A DNA stretch of 64,000 nucleotides, taken from assembly GCA_922989275.2 (NCBI GenBank), contig OV277870.1:45194356-45258355 (forward strand), in the 5' to 3' direction. Position numbers and translations under genes: made by a program. The notes beneath the pieces are model-generated. The model was given only the letters and a program-made list of their open reading frames with translations. It ran no database searches and was not told where the DNA came from. Shown here one piece after another: positions 55,862 through 64,000 of this stretch (position 1 is the stretch's first letter; every line of letters starts with the position of its first letter). Source of the stretch: Gari tellinella (taxonomy: Eukaryota; Mollusca; Bivalvia; Cardiida; Psammobiidae).

Positions 55862-55934
55862 TGAAAAGCATCAACAAAGAGTTTGTTAGAAGCAAGGGGA
55901 TTTCAGTTTTTTTAAAACATTCTCTTGCTGGAGC

Positions 55935-56163
55935 TACAGTGGAGAATGTGTTATTCTTTCCCAATAAACACGTTTATGCTAAAACTATTATTTACAGTGC
56001 AAACAGTTTGGAGCCAGATCAGACGCCGGCTCCAAACTGTTTGCCACCAAGACAAACATGAAATATCAGAATTGTCCAAAAGTTGTTCTTTTCTACGTTT
56101 TAGTGCTTTGCGTTTGCGTACGTTTGCGTTTAAACGGGAAAGAATAACAGATTCTCCACTGTA
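55935..56163. mobile_element. MITE L copy, tip deleted
   Basis: TACAGTGGAGAATGTG...GATTCTCCACTGTA. Core shortened at GACGCCGGCTCC. Confidence 0.92.
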
Positions 56164-56532
56164 TGAGTGCTGTGCAGAAGTTAATACTGATATATGATTC
56201 TAACTTTAAAGAGCTGATCATAGCACTTAAAACACTAAGATTTCATCAGATTCAAAATAAACTGCTTAACCATTTTGTTTTGCTTCTTAGTTCAAGAAAC
56301 TTTTATATGAGTGAAATAAAGTTTCGTCATTGATCAGATGGTAAAGTTGCTTGGCCATCTGAGCTTGATCCAAACTAATTGCAATTGTAAGTCAAGTTGG
56401 TATAATATTGGCAGACCAAACTGTCTGCAACTTCCCTAGGGATGCCACACAAACAAGCATTTGCCACACCATTTCAAATCCTGTAACATTGCTTCAGGAA
56501 AACAGTTGAGCTTTTAACAATGTTGTACTAAA
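56164..56532. other. Unassigned DNA
   Basis: Decayed core-2 words near 56330-56380; otherwise nothing recognised. Confidence 0.35.
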
Positions 56533-56955
56533 TACAGTAAAACCTTTCTATTACGACCACTAAAACGAGGGCTAATTGATTGTATAAAAGACAGCAAGGT
56601 GATAGCTTAATTAAAGCAAGGTGACAGTAAAACAGAAAACTCGTAAAGGAACTTTCTGTTTTACAGTCACCTTGTTTTAAGCAGTCCTTTGTCATAAACA
56701 CTTACTACACCTAACAATAAACACAGTGGTTGTAATGAAGAGGTTTTCAGGGCTACAGATAAGAGGGAGTTGACTGCACAAATCCAACATTTTCTCACTT
56801 ATTTCAACACAAAATTCTATGGTGTTACTACTTATTAGAATCGTCTCTTCGAGACGATTCTAATGAGTAGTGACACCATAGGGTTTAAAGCAGAAATAAA
56901 GATTTTAGTTTTTGAAAAACTCCCCTTATCTGGAGCCCTGGGTTTTGTAACTGTA
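56533..56955. mobile_element. MITE J copy split by MITE H
   Basis: TACAGTAAAACCTTTC, hairpin TTAAAGCAAGGTGACAG...CACCTTGTTTTAAGC, and right end GAAGAGGTTTT interrupted at 56748, resuming GGTTTTGTAACTGTA. Confidence 0.87.
56748..56940. mobile_element. MITE H copy inside MITE J, 6-bp duplication
   Basis: CAGGGCTACAGATAAG...TTATCTGGAGCCCTG flanked by GGTTTT at 56742-56747 and 56941-56946. Perfect inner palindrome ATTAGAATCGTCTCTTCGAG. Confidence 0.95.
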
Positions 56956-56979
56956 CTGTCAAAACATAAGGACCAGTTC

Positions 56980-57065
56980 AACAAGGAGCTCTGTGTTTCA
57001 TTTTCACCTTGCTTTAAGCAGCTGCTTGCCTAAACCACCAATAATTACCATTATCTAGTGGTCAT
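56980..57065. mobile_element. MITE J right-half fragment
   Basis: AAGGAGCTCTGTGTTTCATT...CACCTTGCTTTAAGC, then CTAGTGGTCATT. Confidence 0.6.
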
Positions 57066-57328
57066 TCTAAATGTTGAGATTTGTGAAGACATAAAATTTG
57101 AGATATTAATGTGAAGTTGTATTGGCAATGTTGACTCTCTTATCTTTAGCCATATGATATAGAATATAGATGGCAAAATAAGTACAAAAAGGCCTTCAGG
57201 TTTATATTGTTTGTGATGGACAGCACTGTCATAAAGAAGAACAGAACAGATCACTTTGTCTGCATCATAGTAATGGAGATAATTTGTAATCCAGATGATG
57301 GGAGAGACATGATAGGTTTTGTCTGTGA

Positions 57329-57583
57329 CAGGGCTGCCATTTCTCTGGATTTTCCCTAATCTTCGGATTTTTTTTCTAGTACATGGTAGCTTAAAGCAGG
57401 CTGAAAGTAAAGCAGAATGCGCCTGAAGGTGCATTCTGCTTTACTTACAGTCTGCTTTAAGTAGTCACGTGTCAACAAAACTAGAAACAGGCGATGGGGT
57501 GAAGGTATGATTCGTAAAATCACACTTGAAAAATGCATATTTGGAAATCTTAGGATTTTTCATGTCAACTTATGGCAACCCTG
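57329..57583 (-). mobile_element. MITE I copy with 6-bp duplication
   Basis: CAGGGCTGCCATTTCTC...TATGGCAACCCTG flanked by CTGTGA at 57323-57328 and 57584-57589. Core tip GCGCCTGAAGGTGC (one arm mismatch). Confidence 0.95.
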
Positions 57584-57603
57584 CTGTGAACATCTCCAGT
57601 ACC

Positions 57604-57835
57604 AGGGTCCAAGGTTAGAAAACTTCTGAGTTGAGTCTGAGATCATTCTCAAACATTTGATTGGTCAGATTTGAGCTTTTGCTCAGCAAAACCTCAAATC
57701 TGACCAATCATATGTTTGAGAACGATCTCTGCAGACTCAACTCAAAAGTTTTATAACTCAGCAAAAGCTCAAACCTGACTCATCATATGCTTGAGAATGA
57801 TCTCAGACTCAACTCAAAAGCTTTATAACATTGGG
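57604..57835. repeat. Three-armed palindrome, GATTGGTCAGATTTGA family
   Basis: First arm GAGTTGAGTCTGAGATC...TTGGTCAGATTTGAG; second the inverse (57695-57756); third a second inverse copy (57770-57827). Related to 22261-22406. Confidence 0.82.
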
Positions 57836-57903
57836 GCCAGGAAACTTGTACCTGTGAGTTTCCTATGACTCTTCTTATTAATATATCTATGGTATAGAAG
57901 TGT

Positions 57904-58157
57904 ATAACTCTTTGAACCCTAGTCATGCATATATGCATCATTTGCAAACAACTTACCTGTGAGGAGTACACTTGTCCTATGCAAACAGTGTAAACCCTGA
58001 TCAGAGGGCTCCTTAAGGAGCCCTCTGATCAGGGTCTATACTGTTTGTCATTTTGACATTATATATTGTAAAAATCAACCCTAAAAAGTCAAAAATGGAC
58101 TAGACTAAAATGAAAATTAGAATTGTCCATTTGAGGTTTCAGGGAGAATAGGGTTAA
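57904..58157 (+). mobile_element. MITE D copy
   Basis: ATAACTCTTTGAACCCTAG...GAATAGGGTTAA. Core-2 hairpin with tip GGCTCCTTAAGGAGCC. Shares its right TTAA with MITE A. Confidence 0.9.
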
Positions 58158-58409
58158 CCCATTACCCCATAAATATACCTTTTTACGCCTTTAATTTATT
58201 CCTCCAGCAAAGAAAATAGATCCAATTTAAACAGTCAAGAATATGCAATATAAGAAATATTTTCTCTATATGCTAACAGATGATAGCTTAAAGCAGGCTG
58301 AAGGTAAAGCAGAATGCGCCCTAAGGCGCATTCTGCTTTACTTTCAACCTGCTTTAAGTAGTCACCTGTTTTCAAAAGTAGAATCAGGCTATGGGGTAAT
58401 GGGTTTAGG
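58154..58409 (-). mobile_element. MITE A copy
   Basis: TTAACCCATTACCCC...GGGGTAATGGGTTTA. Hairpin 58287-58358, tip GCGCCCTAAGGCGC. Confidence 0.9.
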
Positions 58410-58561
58410 AATATATAGGCGAAGGTGTGAAAAGATGTTTTCCATTTAATAGATAACAGACTTCCAACAAATCTTCTCTTAATGGAAGCTCAACACGTAT
58501 TTGGCTGTATTGTGTTTTGCCAGTGCATCTCTTTGTTCAAAGAATATTATCATCATCTTAC

Positions 58562-58816
58562 TTAAACCCTTTTCCTGCTTTATGCTTAAATTGACACTTT
58601 TTGTAAACAGTGTAGACACTGATCAGACAGCTCCTTCAGGAGCTGTCTGATCAGGGTCTACACTGTTTTCATAGAATCTGACATGAGTCTGCACACTTAA
58701 AATTTCCTAGGCAAAAATGTTCCTTACTTTATTGGCGAATGTAATAATTCAGATGCTAGAATGTTCTTAGTAGGTAGTGTTACTTAGGTACAAATATATA
58801 GCTGGGGAAGTGTTAA
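58562..58816 (+). mobile_element. MITE G copy
   Basis: TTAAACCCTTTTCCTGC...GGGAAGTGTTAA. Core-2 hairpin with tip CAGCTCCTTCAGGAGCTG, then AATCTGACATGAGTCTGC. Confidence 0.8.
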
Positions 58817-58842
58817 TGGAAGTCTCTACACATATTTGAAAT

Positions 58843-59051
58843 TACAGTAGAACCTCTCTATTACAACCACTAAAAAGAAGGCTAATTGTCTGTATAAAAG
58901 ACAGGTGACAGCTTAGAGCAATGTGAAAGTGAAACAGAAAGCTCCTATAGGAGCTTTCTGTTTCACTTTCTCATTGCTTTAAGCAGTCACCTGTCTTAAA
59001 CGACTAATAGTTGACACAATTTAGTGGTTGTAATAGAGAGGTTCTACTGTA
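58843..59051. mobile_element. MITE J copy
   Basis: TACAGTAGAACCTCTC...GAGAGGTTCTACTGTA. Ends match as perfect inverted repeats. Hairpin GAAACAGAAAGCTCC, tip CTATAG. Confidence 0.93.
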
Positions 59052-59201
59052 TTGCAATTTGATAGTGCAGCTCGTTGTTCAGAGAATATAATCATCATCT
59101 TGTGTAATTAAGAATGTCAGAAATATGTTCAATGTGCAGGATGCTTTTATCTTTTCTGTAAGTTCTTACCCAGTACACTCTAATGCATTATTTGCACTCA
59201 A

Positions 59202-59479
59202 CTCTTCCAGTCCTGAAAGTTTTAATGGGCTATTCCAGTTTCCAATTAAGACTATATAAGTCTAGTGCTATTAATTTATGACTATTTTCTAGAATTTATG
59301 GTTGTTTTCTGCCATATATTGTAAAATGATAAACAGTGCAGACCCTGATCAGAGAGAGGTCTCCTTTAGGAGCCCTCTGATCTGAGTCTACACTGTTTCC
59401 ATAGGACAAGTGTATTCTTTACAAGTACACTGTTGATAAATGATGTGTATACTTGTTGCTAGGGTTCAATGTGTTTAAA
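59202..59479 (-). mobile_element. MITE D copy, reverse
   Basis: CAACTCTTCCAGTCCTG...GTTGCTAGGGTTCAATG. Core-2 hairpin with tip AGGTCTCCTTTAGGAGCC. Confidence 0.75.
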
Positions 59480-59506
59480 CCCTAAATTCCAGACTTTGCT
59501 AGAATT

Positions 59507-59573
59507 TGCAAACAATTTTGATCCTGATCAGACACAAATTTACTCAGCATCTGATCAGGAACCACAATAATTG
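59507..59573. repeat. Core-2 hairpin, decayed
   Basis: GCAAACAATTTTGATCCTG...CATCTGATCAGGAACC. Confidence 0.6.
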
Positions 59574-59598
59574 ACACTTGTATTTAGGTTTTCTTTGG

Positions 59599-59839
59599 TT
59601 AACTCTTTGAACCCTAATCACACATGTGCGTCATTTGCAACAGTGTTCATGTAAGGAGTACATTTGTCCTATGCAAACAGTGTAGACCCTGATCAGAGGG
59701 TTCCTTAGGGAGCCCTCTGATCAGGGTCTACACTGTTTGTCATTTTATTGTGAAAATCAACCCTAAAAAGTCAAAAATAGACTAGACTAAATTGAAAATT
59801 AGAATTGTCCTCTTGAGGTTTCAGGGAGGAAAGGGTTAA
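59599..59839 (+). mobile_element. MITE D copy
   Basis: TTAACTCTTTGAACCC...GGAGGAAAGGGTTAA. Near-perfect core (CAAACAGTGTAGACCCTG). Confidence 0.92.
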
Positions 59840-60231
59840 TAAGGCATAAATGTTAAATCTGAAATGTTACAGAGATCAATTTTGAAGTATAGGGTATTAT
59901 AACACAAGTTTTAAACTTTCAAACCTTCAGGCAAGGCTTTTACTTACTGTGGAAGAGTGAGGCTAAGGAAACATTTACAATCGACATTAGATGAGTCAAA
60001 CTCTCAAAATTAAAAAAAAAATCCTTTATGTCAAACCCTATGTAGTGACCACTCATCCGGACAATTTCAATGTGGAGTCACATCTCAGCTAGCTAGAGTT
60101 TAGTGCAGACAATTGAATTGAATTTTAGTATTTGAAATACTCCCCTTATCTGAAACTTTTAATAAACCATCTGATAGTTTTGGTTTTGCGTCACTTTAAC
60201 AATAAGGGTCATATCTGGATAGAATCTTGGT
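59840..60231. other. Unassigned; H remnant about 60000-60160
   Basis: AAACCCTATGTAGTGACC...GTATTTGAAATACTCCCC and TTATCTGAAAC keep H order without clear ends. Confidence 0.5.
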
Positions 60232-60474
60232 TTAAACCTTTATTCCATATTTTAATGCCTATAAATTTGTTCTTCCGCTGAAGAAAATAGTTCGATTTTA
60301 TAGTCATGAATATGCAGCATAAAAAATAATTTCTATATTCTAGCAGATGATAACTCAAAGCAGGCTGAAAGTAAAGCAAAATGTGCCTCAAGGCACATTC
60401 TGCTTTACTTTCAACCTGCTTTAAGTGGTCACCTCTCTTCAAAACTTGAAACATGCTATAGGGTAATGGGTTAA
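60232..60474 (-). mobile_element. MITE A copy
   Basis: TTTAAACCTTTATTCC...GGGTAATGGGTTAA. Hairpin 60354-60424, tip GTGCCTCAAGGCAC. Confidence 0.87.
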
Positions 60475-60853
60475 CAATGAAGGTCATATCAGGTAAGGAT
60501 CTAGGTTTAAACGATACTTTTAAGATATTTGAAATTTTGTCTACCAATGTAACAGCATGAACAAAACCCCTACTGAACAAAGCATTGGTGATGACGCTAA
60601 ACATTACCCAAGTGGAGTTCAATAGGGGCCACACAATGGGGCTATAGTCACCTAATCCCTACCATTTTCCCAGGGCCCTTATTAGGTTTTAGCTGATACC
60701 CATCTTTAGCCCTAAAAGTCCCTTTGCCCCTAAACATTCTTTACCCTTAAAATACAGAAATTTTCAAATTTATCATTCCCCATTAACATTTTGAAAAATG
60801 TCCAGTGATGTTAATTTTTAAGGGCTGTTTCAAGACAGTATTTAAAATGAAAT
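60475..60853. other. Unassigned DNA
   Basis: Nothing recognised beyond a CCCTAAAAGTCCC/CCCCTAAAC run near 60700. Confidence 0.35.
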
Positions 60854-60920
60854 CAAACAGTGCAGACCCTGATCAGAGGGCTCCTGGAGGAGCCCTCTGA
60901 TCAGAGTCTACACTGTTTGC
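60854..60920. repeat. Core-2 hairpin
   Basis: CAAACAGTGCAGACCCTG, tip GGGCTCCTGGAGGAGCCC, near-perfect inverse arm. Confidence 0.82.
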
Positions 60921-61323
60921 TAAGCATACATATCATTGGTTGCTTGCAAGATTGAAGTAAGTACCTTCTATACCTACATAGAGCTGTCACAGTCTTGCAT
61001 GCATCACATCATAGACTGGTTTCCCGCTTTTAGGGTGGTTTCCCGTACTAAGGGTAAAAGTCCTTATTCACTGTAATAATGAACGTGTTAAGTTTCGCGG
61101 CTGAGTATTGAGACTGGTAGTGTATCTTTACAGACAATTGGGTAATTTTAGGTGATCAATGGTACAAGGTAAGCTCGTAAAACGTATCACTGTGCGGGCT
61201 TTGTTTGGCAAATGTTACGTTTTACGTTGAGATGATGGAGGGGACAATACAAGCGAATAGGGCACATTAATTCCCCGCGATACTTGTCCAGGCAGCTAGT
61301 AATTATGGGAAGATATATCGGAA
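60921..61323. other. Unassigned, CpG-containing stretch
   Basis: Locally CpG-richer (61080-61290). No exon or repeat family recognised. Confidence 0.35.
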
Positions 61324-61536
61324 TTAACTCTTCACGCGATAACAGAGAAATTGTGATAATCTTTACAAACAGATTGGATCCTGATGAGACGCCGAGTAAC
61401 TCGGCGTCTCATCAGGATCCAATCTTTTTGATACACTGACTCTGTTTTAAAAAGAAATTTTAAAATTTCTAATTATAGAATAGAAGCAGAAGACAATAGT
61501 TGCAGACGTAAAAAATACCCAGCATTCAAAGAGTTC
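61324..61536. mobile_element. MITE C copy
   Basis: TTAACTCTTCACGCG...CCAGCATTCAAAGAGTT. Near-perfect core hairpin AAACAGATTGGATCCTG, tip GCCGAGTAACTCGGC. Confidence 0.85.
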
Positions 61537-61777
61537 AGATGAAGGAAAAGAGTGAATGGTAGATGGCACAAATTGTTATCGGCAGTTTGAAGTGGTTTGG
61601 TCATCATCAGAAACAATTTATTTTAGGTTAATTTCAAAACCCTACACTAGCCTATAGACTTGATTGATAGGGGACTTGAGTCATTGGCTTGGTTATTCAG
61701 GTTATTCTTGATCAGCAGAATTAGAAATGATATTTGGTTGTATGACCAAACCTGTTTTGGACAACAATTTAACTCTT

Positions 61778-61798
61778 CTCCTACTACTACTACTACTG
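61778..61798. repeat. CTA microsatellite
   Basis: About five consecutive CTA units. Confidence 0.8.
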
Positions 61799-61849
61799 AT
61801 ATTCACATACATGTGTATTATATTGACACATTTTGAAAACAGTGAAGAC

Positions 61850-62060
61850 CCCTGAAACTTTAAACGGAAAATTCCAATTTCCAATTCATTTCTGAATATT
61901 TAGGATTGATTTGAACAGTATATTGCAAGATGACAAACAGTGGAGACCAGGAGCCCTCTGATTTGAGTCTACACTGTTTGCATAGGACAGGTGTACTATT
62001 TACATGTTCACTATTTGTAAATGATGAGTATATACTTGTTGCTAGGGTTCAGTGAGTTAA
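61850..62060 (-). mobile_element. MITE D copy, reverse, left end lost
   Basis: CCTGAAACTTTAAACGG...TTGCTAGGGTTCAGTGAGTTAA. One hairpin arm shortened (GAGACCAGGAGCCCTC). Shares TTAA with MITE B. Confidence 0.75.
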
Positions 62061-62260
62061 CCCTTAGCCCGCCAAATAAATTGTCGTCTGCTATATTTCT
62101 CGTCTGCTTCAAGTTTCAAAGTTGCTCAAAATTGCTGAAAATGTTGTCCGAGTGTCAAACAGCTTGGATCCGGATGAGACGCCGAGTTACTCGGCGTCTC
62201 ATCCGGATCCAAGCTGTTTGCATATGGAGCTATAGTCGGGAGTGGCAGGCTAAGGGTTAA
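62057..62260. mobile_element. MITE B copy
   Basis: TTAACCCTTAGCCCGCC...GGCAGGCTAAGGGTTAA. Perfect core hairpin (AAACAGCTTGGATCCGGATG). Confidence 0.94.
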
Positions 62261-62575
62261 TGTTGTCTTCTGGAATCTTATATCGTGCCATGTATTGGTC
62301 TACAAGATGAGGAGGAATTTTATTTCAACTCGATAATAAAGAGACAATTTGATGTTCCCTGAAAAACCAATCTATTTGTATTTATTGAAAAGCACTTGGC
62401 AGATCAAAGACAGTACAGTTGTATATTGGTGCTATTATCTGCCATATCTTGGCAGCTATGACGTAGTGCTAGGACATATGGTATGGAAATATTGATTACT
62501 GCTCTAAAAGAAATATCAGCCAAATCATAGAAATGATATTCTAAGTCTTGGAAAGGACATTGAACAGAAATAGAT
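62261..62575. other. Unassigned DNA
   Basis: No repeat family recognised. Confidence 0.35.
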
Positions 62576-62638
62576 GTAGACATGATAACAACTCAATGTT
62601 ATGTTATAATGGAATTGACCAGTCTATGAGACTGACCC

Positions 62639-62831
62639 CAGGGCTCCAGATAAGAGGGAGTAAACTGAATAAATCCAACATTTTCGTACTCATATCAGTG
62701 TCAAATCATATGGTGTGACTACTCATTAGATTCGTCTCGAAGAGACGATTCTAATGAGTAGTGACACCATAGGGTTTAATTCAGAAATAAAGATTTTAGT
62801 TTTTGAAATACTCTCCTTATCTGGAGCTCTG
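62639..62831. mobile_element. MITE H copy between direct repeats
   Basis: CAGGGCTCCAGATAAG...TTATCTGGAGCTCTG. No 6-bp duplication. Instead a ~63-bp direct repeat (GTAGACATGATA...GAGACTGACCC) lies at 62576-62638 and 62836-62901. Confidence 0.88.
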
Positions 62832-63025
62832 GCTAGTAGACATGATACCATGGACACAATGTTATGTTATAATGGGATTGACCAGTCTACGAGACTGACC
62901 CATGATTTACAACCTACCCTGATTTGAGTGACCCATCAAAAACAAAAAATGATTTATTGTCATATTTTATTGCCTGGGGTAGCTATAAATAATGCAGAAC
63001 AAAAGAAATGCAGAAATCTCCTACA

Positions 63026-63406
63026 TTAACCCATTAACTCTTAGCCTATTTCTTGCTTCGAAAACAGGTGACCACTTAAAGCAGGTTGAAAGTAAAGCAG
63101 AATGTGCCTTAAGACACATTCTGCTTTACTTTCAGCCTGCTTTAAGCTACCATCTTCTAGGATATGGAAAATATTTCTTTTGGTACATATTCTTTGCTGT
63201 ATAAACTGCAACTTTTTTCTTCAGTGGAGGAATAATTAAAAGGCACATTCTGCTTTACTTTCAGCCTGCTTTAAGCTACCATCTTCTAGGATATGGAAAA
63301 TATTTCTTTTGGTACATATTCTTTGCTGTATAAACTGGAACTTTTTTCTTCAGTGGAGGAATAAGTAAGAGGTGTAAAAAGGCGTTTTTAAGGGGTAATG
63401 GGTTAA
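63026..63406 (+). mobile_element. MITE A copy with 129-bp duplication
   Basis: TTAACCCATTAACTC...GGGGTAATGGGTTAA. Bases 63115-63243 are repeated from 63244 (CACATTCTGCTTTACTTTC start), so a third core arm is present. Confidence 0.9.
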
Positions 63407-63437
63407 GCAAATACTTGTCTTTGGAGATATTCATGCT

Positions 63438-63913
63438 TTAACAGATTACCCCATAGCATGATTTAAGTTTAGACAATAGGTGACCACTTAAAGCAGGTTG
63501 AAAGTAAAGCAGAATGTGCCTTAACCCTTTCCCCCATAGAAGCGACTTTTAGCGTGTTTAATTTATTCCTCCGCTGAAGAAAATAGTTCCAGTTTATACC
63601 CTCATGAACAATTACCATTACAAAAAATTTACATAGCCTAGCAGATTTAAGCTTAAAGCAGGCTGAAAGTAAAGCAGAATGTGCCTTAAGGCACATTCTG
63701 CTTTACTTTCAACCTGCTTTAAGTGGTCACCTGTCTTCAAAACTAGAAACAGGCTATGAGGTAAAGGGTTAAAGGCACATTCTGCTTTAGTTTCAGCCTG
63801 CTTTAAGCTACCATCTGCTATTATATATAACACAAATATTTCTTATTATACATTTTCATAACTGTATATTCATTTATGGCGTAAAAAGGCGTATTTATGG
63901 GGTAATGGGTTAA
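63438..63913 (+). mobile_element. MITE A copy split at its hairpin tip
   Basis: TTAACAGATTACCCC...GGGGTAATGGGTTAA. Left core arm ends GAATGTGCC at 63520; the right arm resumes AGGCACATTC at 63773. Confidence 0.92.
63521..63772 (-). mobile_element. MITE A copy nested in the tip of MITE A
   Basis: TTAACCCTTTCCCCC...GAGGTAAAGGGTTAA inserted in the TTAA of the host's GTGCCTTAAGGCAC tip. Own hairpin GCTTAAAGCAGGCTG to CAACCTGCTTTAAG is intact. Confidence 0.94.
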
Positions 63914-63945
63914 GACTGAATGGTCTCTTCCTAAGATTTTACTGC

Positions 63946-63996
63946 AATTATCTCCCTTGTTTGTCAGACTGTAGTTATCTCCCTTGTTTGTCAGAC
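63946..63996. repeat. Short tandem pair
   Basis: TTATCTCCCTTGTTTGTCAG occurs twice, 27 bp apart. Confidence 0.8.
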
Positions 63997-64000
63997 ACAG

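Noticed and set aside
41605..63833. Recurrent peptides such as HLKQVESKAECALRHILLYF encoded by many short frames
   Set aside because: They are conceptual translations of the MITE A hairpin arms. They occur on both strands, without splice context or start conservation, and are not genes.
1..64000. CRISPR-like array of regularly spaced palindromes
   Set aside because: Spacing is irregular, repeats belong to several families with terminal repeats and target duplications, and the host is eukaryotic.
1..64000. Transposase, reverse transcriptase or viral genes
   Set aside because: No long frame or catalytic motif of these families is present; all elements seen are non-autonomous.

Overview
This is intron-rich, AT-rich animal DNA, most likely from a bivalve mollusc. 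The reasons are phase-matched exons with GT/AG borders separated by ~9.5 kb introns, an extreme density of short DNA-transposon remnants, and elements with ~161-bp internal tandem repeats resembling the 'pearl'/Helentron-associated elements known from bivalves. No bacterial gene, operon, rRNA, convincing tRNA or transposase ORF is visible. The species is not identified.

Gene content. One plus-strand gene crosses the right half. Three internal coding exons are supported: 33050-33346 (99 codons), 42822-43319 (166 codons) and 52884-53545 (220 codons plus 2 nt). They are in register (phase 0, 0, then 2) and encode a helical/coiled stretch followed by a long Ser/Pro/Gln-rich disordered region with an RPLPAIP SH3-type ligand and two Tyr-Asp-Asn motifs. 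The first 16 residues resemble the last helix of PTB/PID domains, so a PTB-type signalling adaptor is the best guess. First and last exons lie outside the window or were not recognised. Bases 1-33049 are either upstream DNA or an earlier intron.

Repeat content. Nearly everything else is short inverted-repeat elements (MITEs). Working names: A = ~250 bp, TTAACCC...GGGTTAA ends (piggyBac-like TTAA target), 72-bp hairpin core beginning CTTAAAGCAGG; '+' copies read CCATAGCCTGTTTC on the left. B = ~205-215 bp, TTAACCCTTAGCC ends. C = ~215 bp, TTAACTCTTTGCATGC ends. D = ~250 bp, TTAACTCTTTGAACCC ends. E, F, G = further TTAA families. H = CAGGGCTCCAGATAAG ends, 6-bp target duplications. I = CAGGGCTGCCAT ends, 6-bp target duplications, carrying an A-type core. 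J = TACAGTAAAACCTC ends. K = TACAGTCGAACTTCG ends (pogo-like, TA target). L = TACAGTGGAGAAT ends (TA target). M = TTAAAGACATCTCC ends. N = a 949-bp TTAA foldback with ~300-bp arms. O = TTAACCTTTTCCTC ends.

Architecture. The families behave as interchangeable shells around a few related perfect-hairpin cores. Core 1 (CTTAAAGCAGG..CAGAATGCGCC type) occurs in A, I and, diverged, J and O. Core 2 (GCAAACAGT..GATCAGA type) occurs in B, C, D, F, G and L. Hairpin cores of A carry TTAA at the stem base and often at the tip, and several elements have inserted exactly there, including A into A twice. Many elements abut and share one TTAA, forming chains. Four pearl-like elements (7090-8207, 14524-15323, 38670-39892, 48173-49209) interrupt this landscape.

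No dedicated defence, CRISPR, viral or metabolic system is visible. The most unusual thing here is the modular core/shell organisation of the palindromes and their repeated self-nesting.
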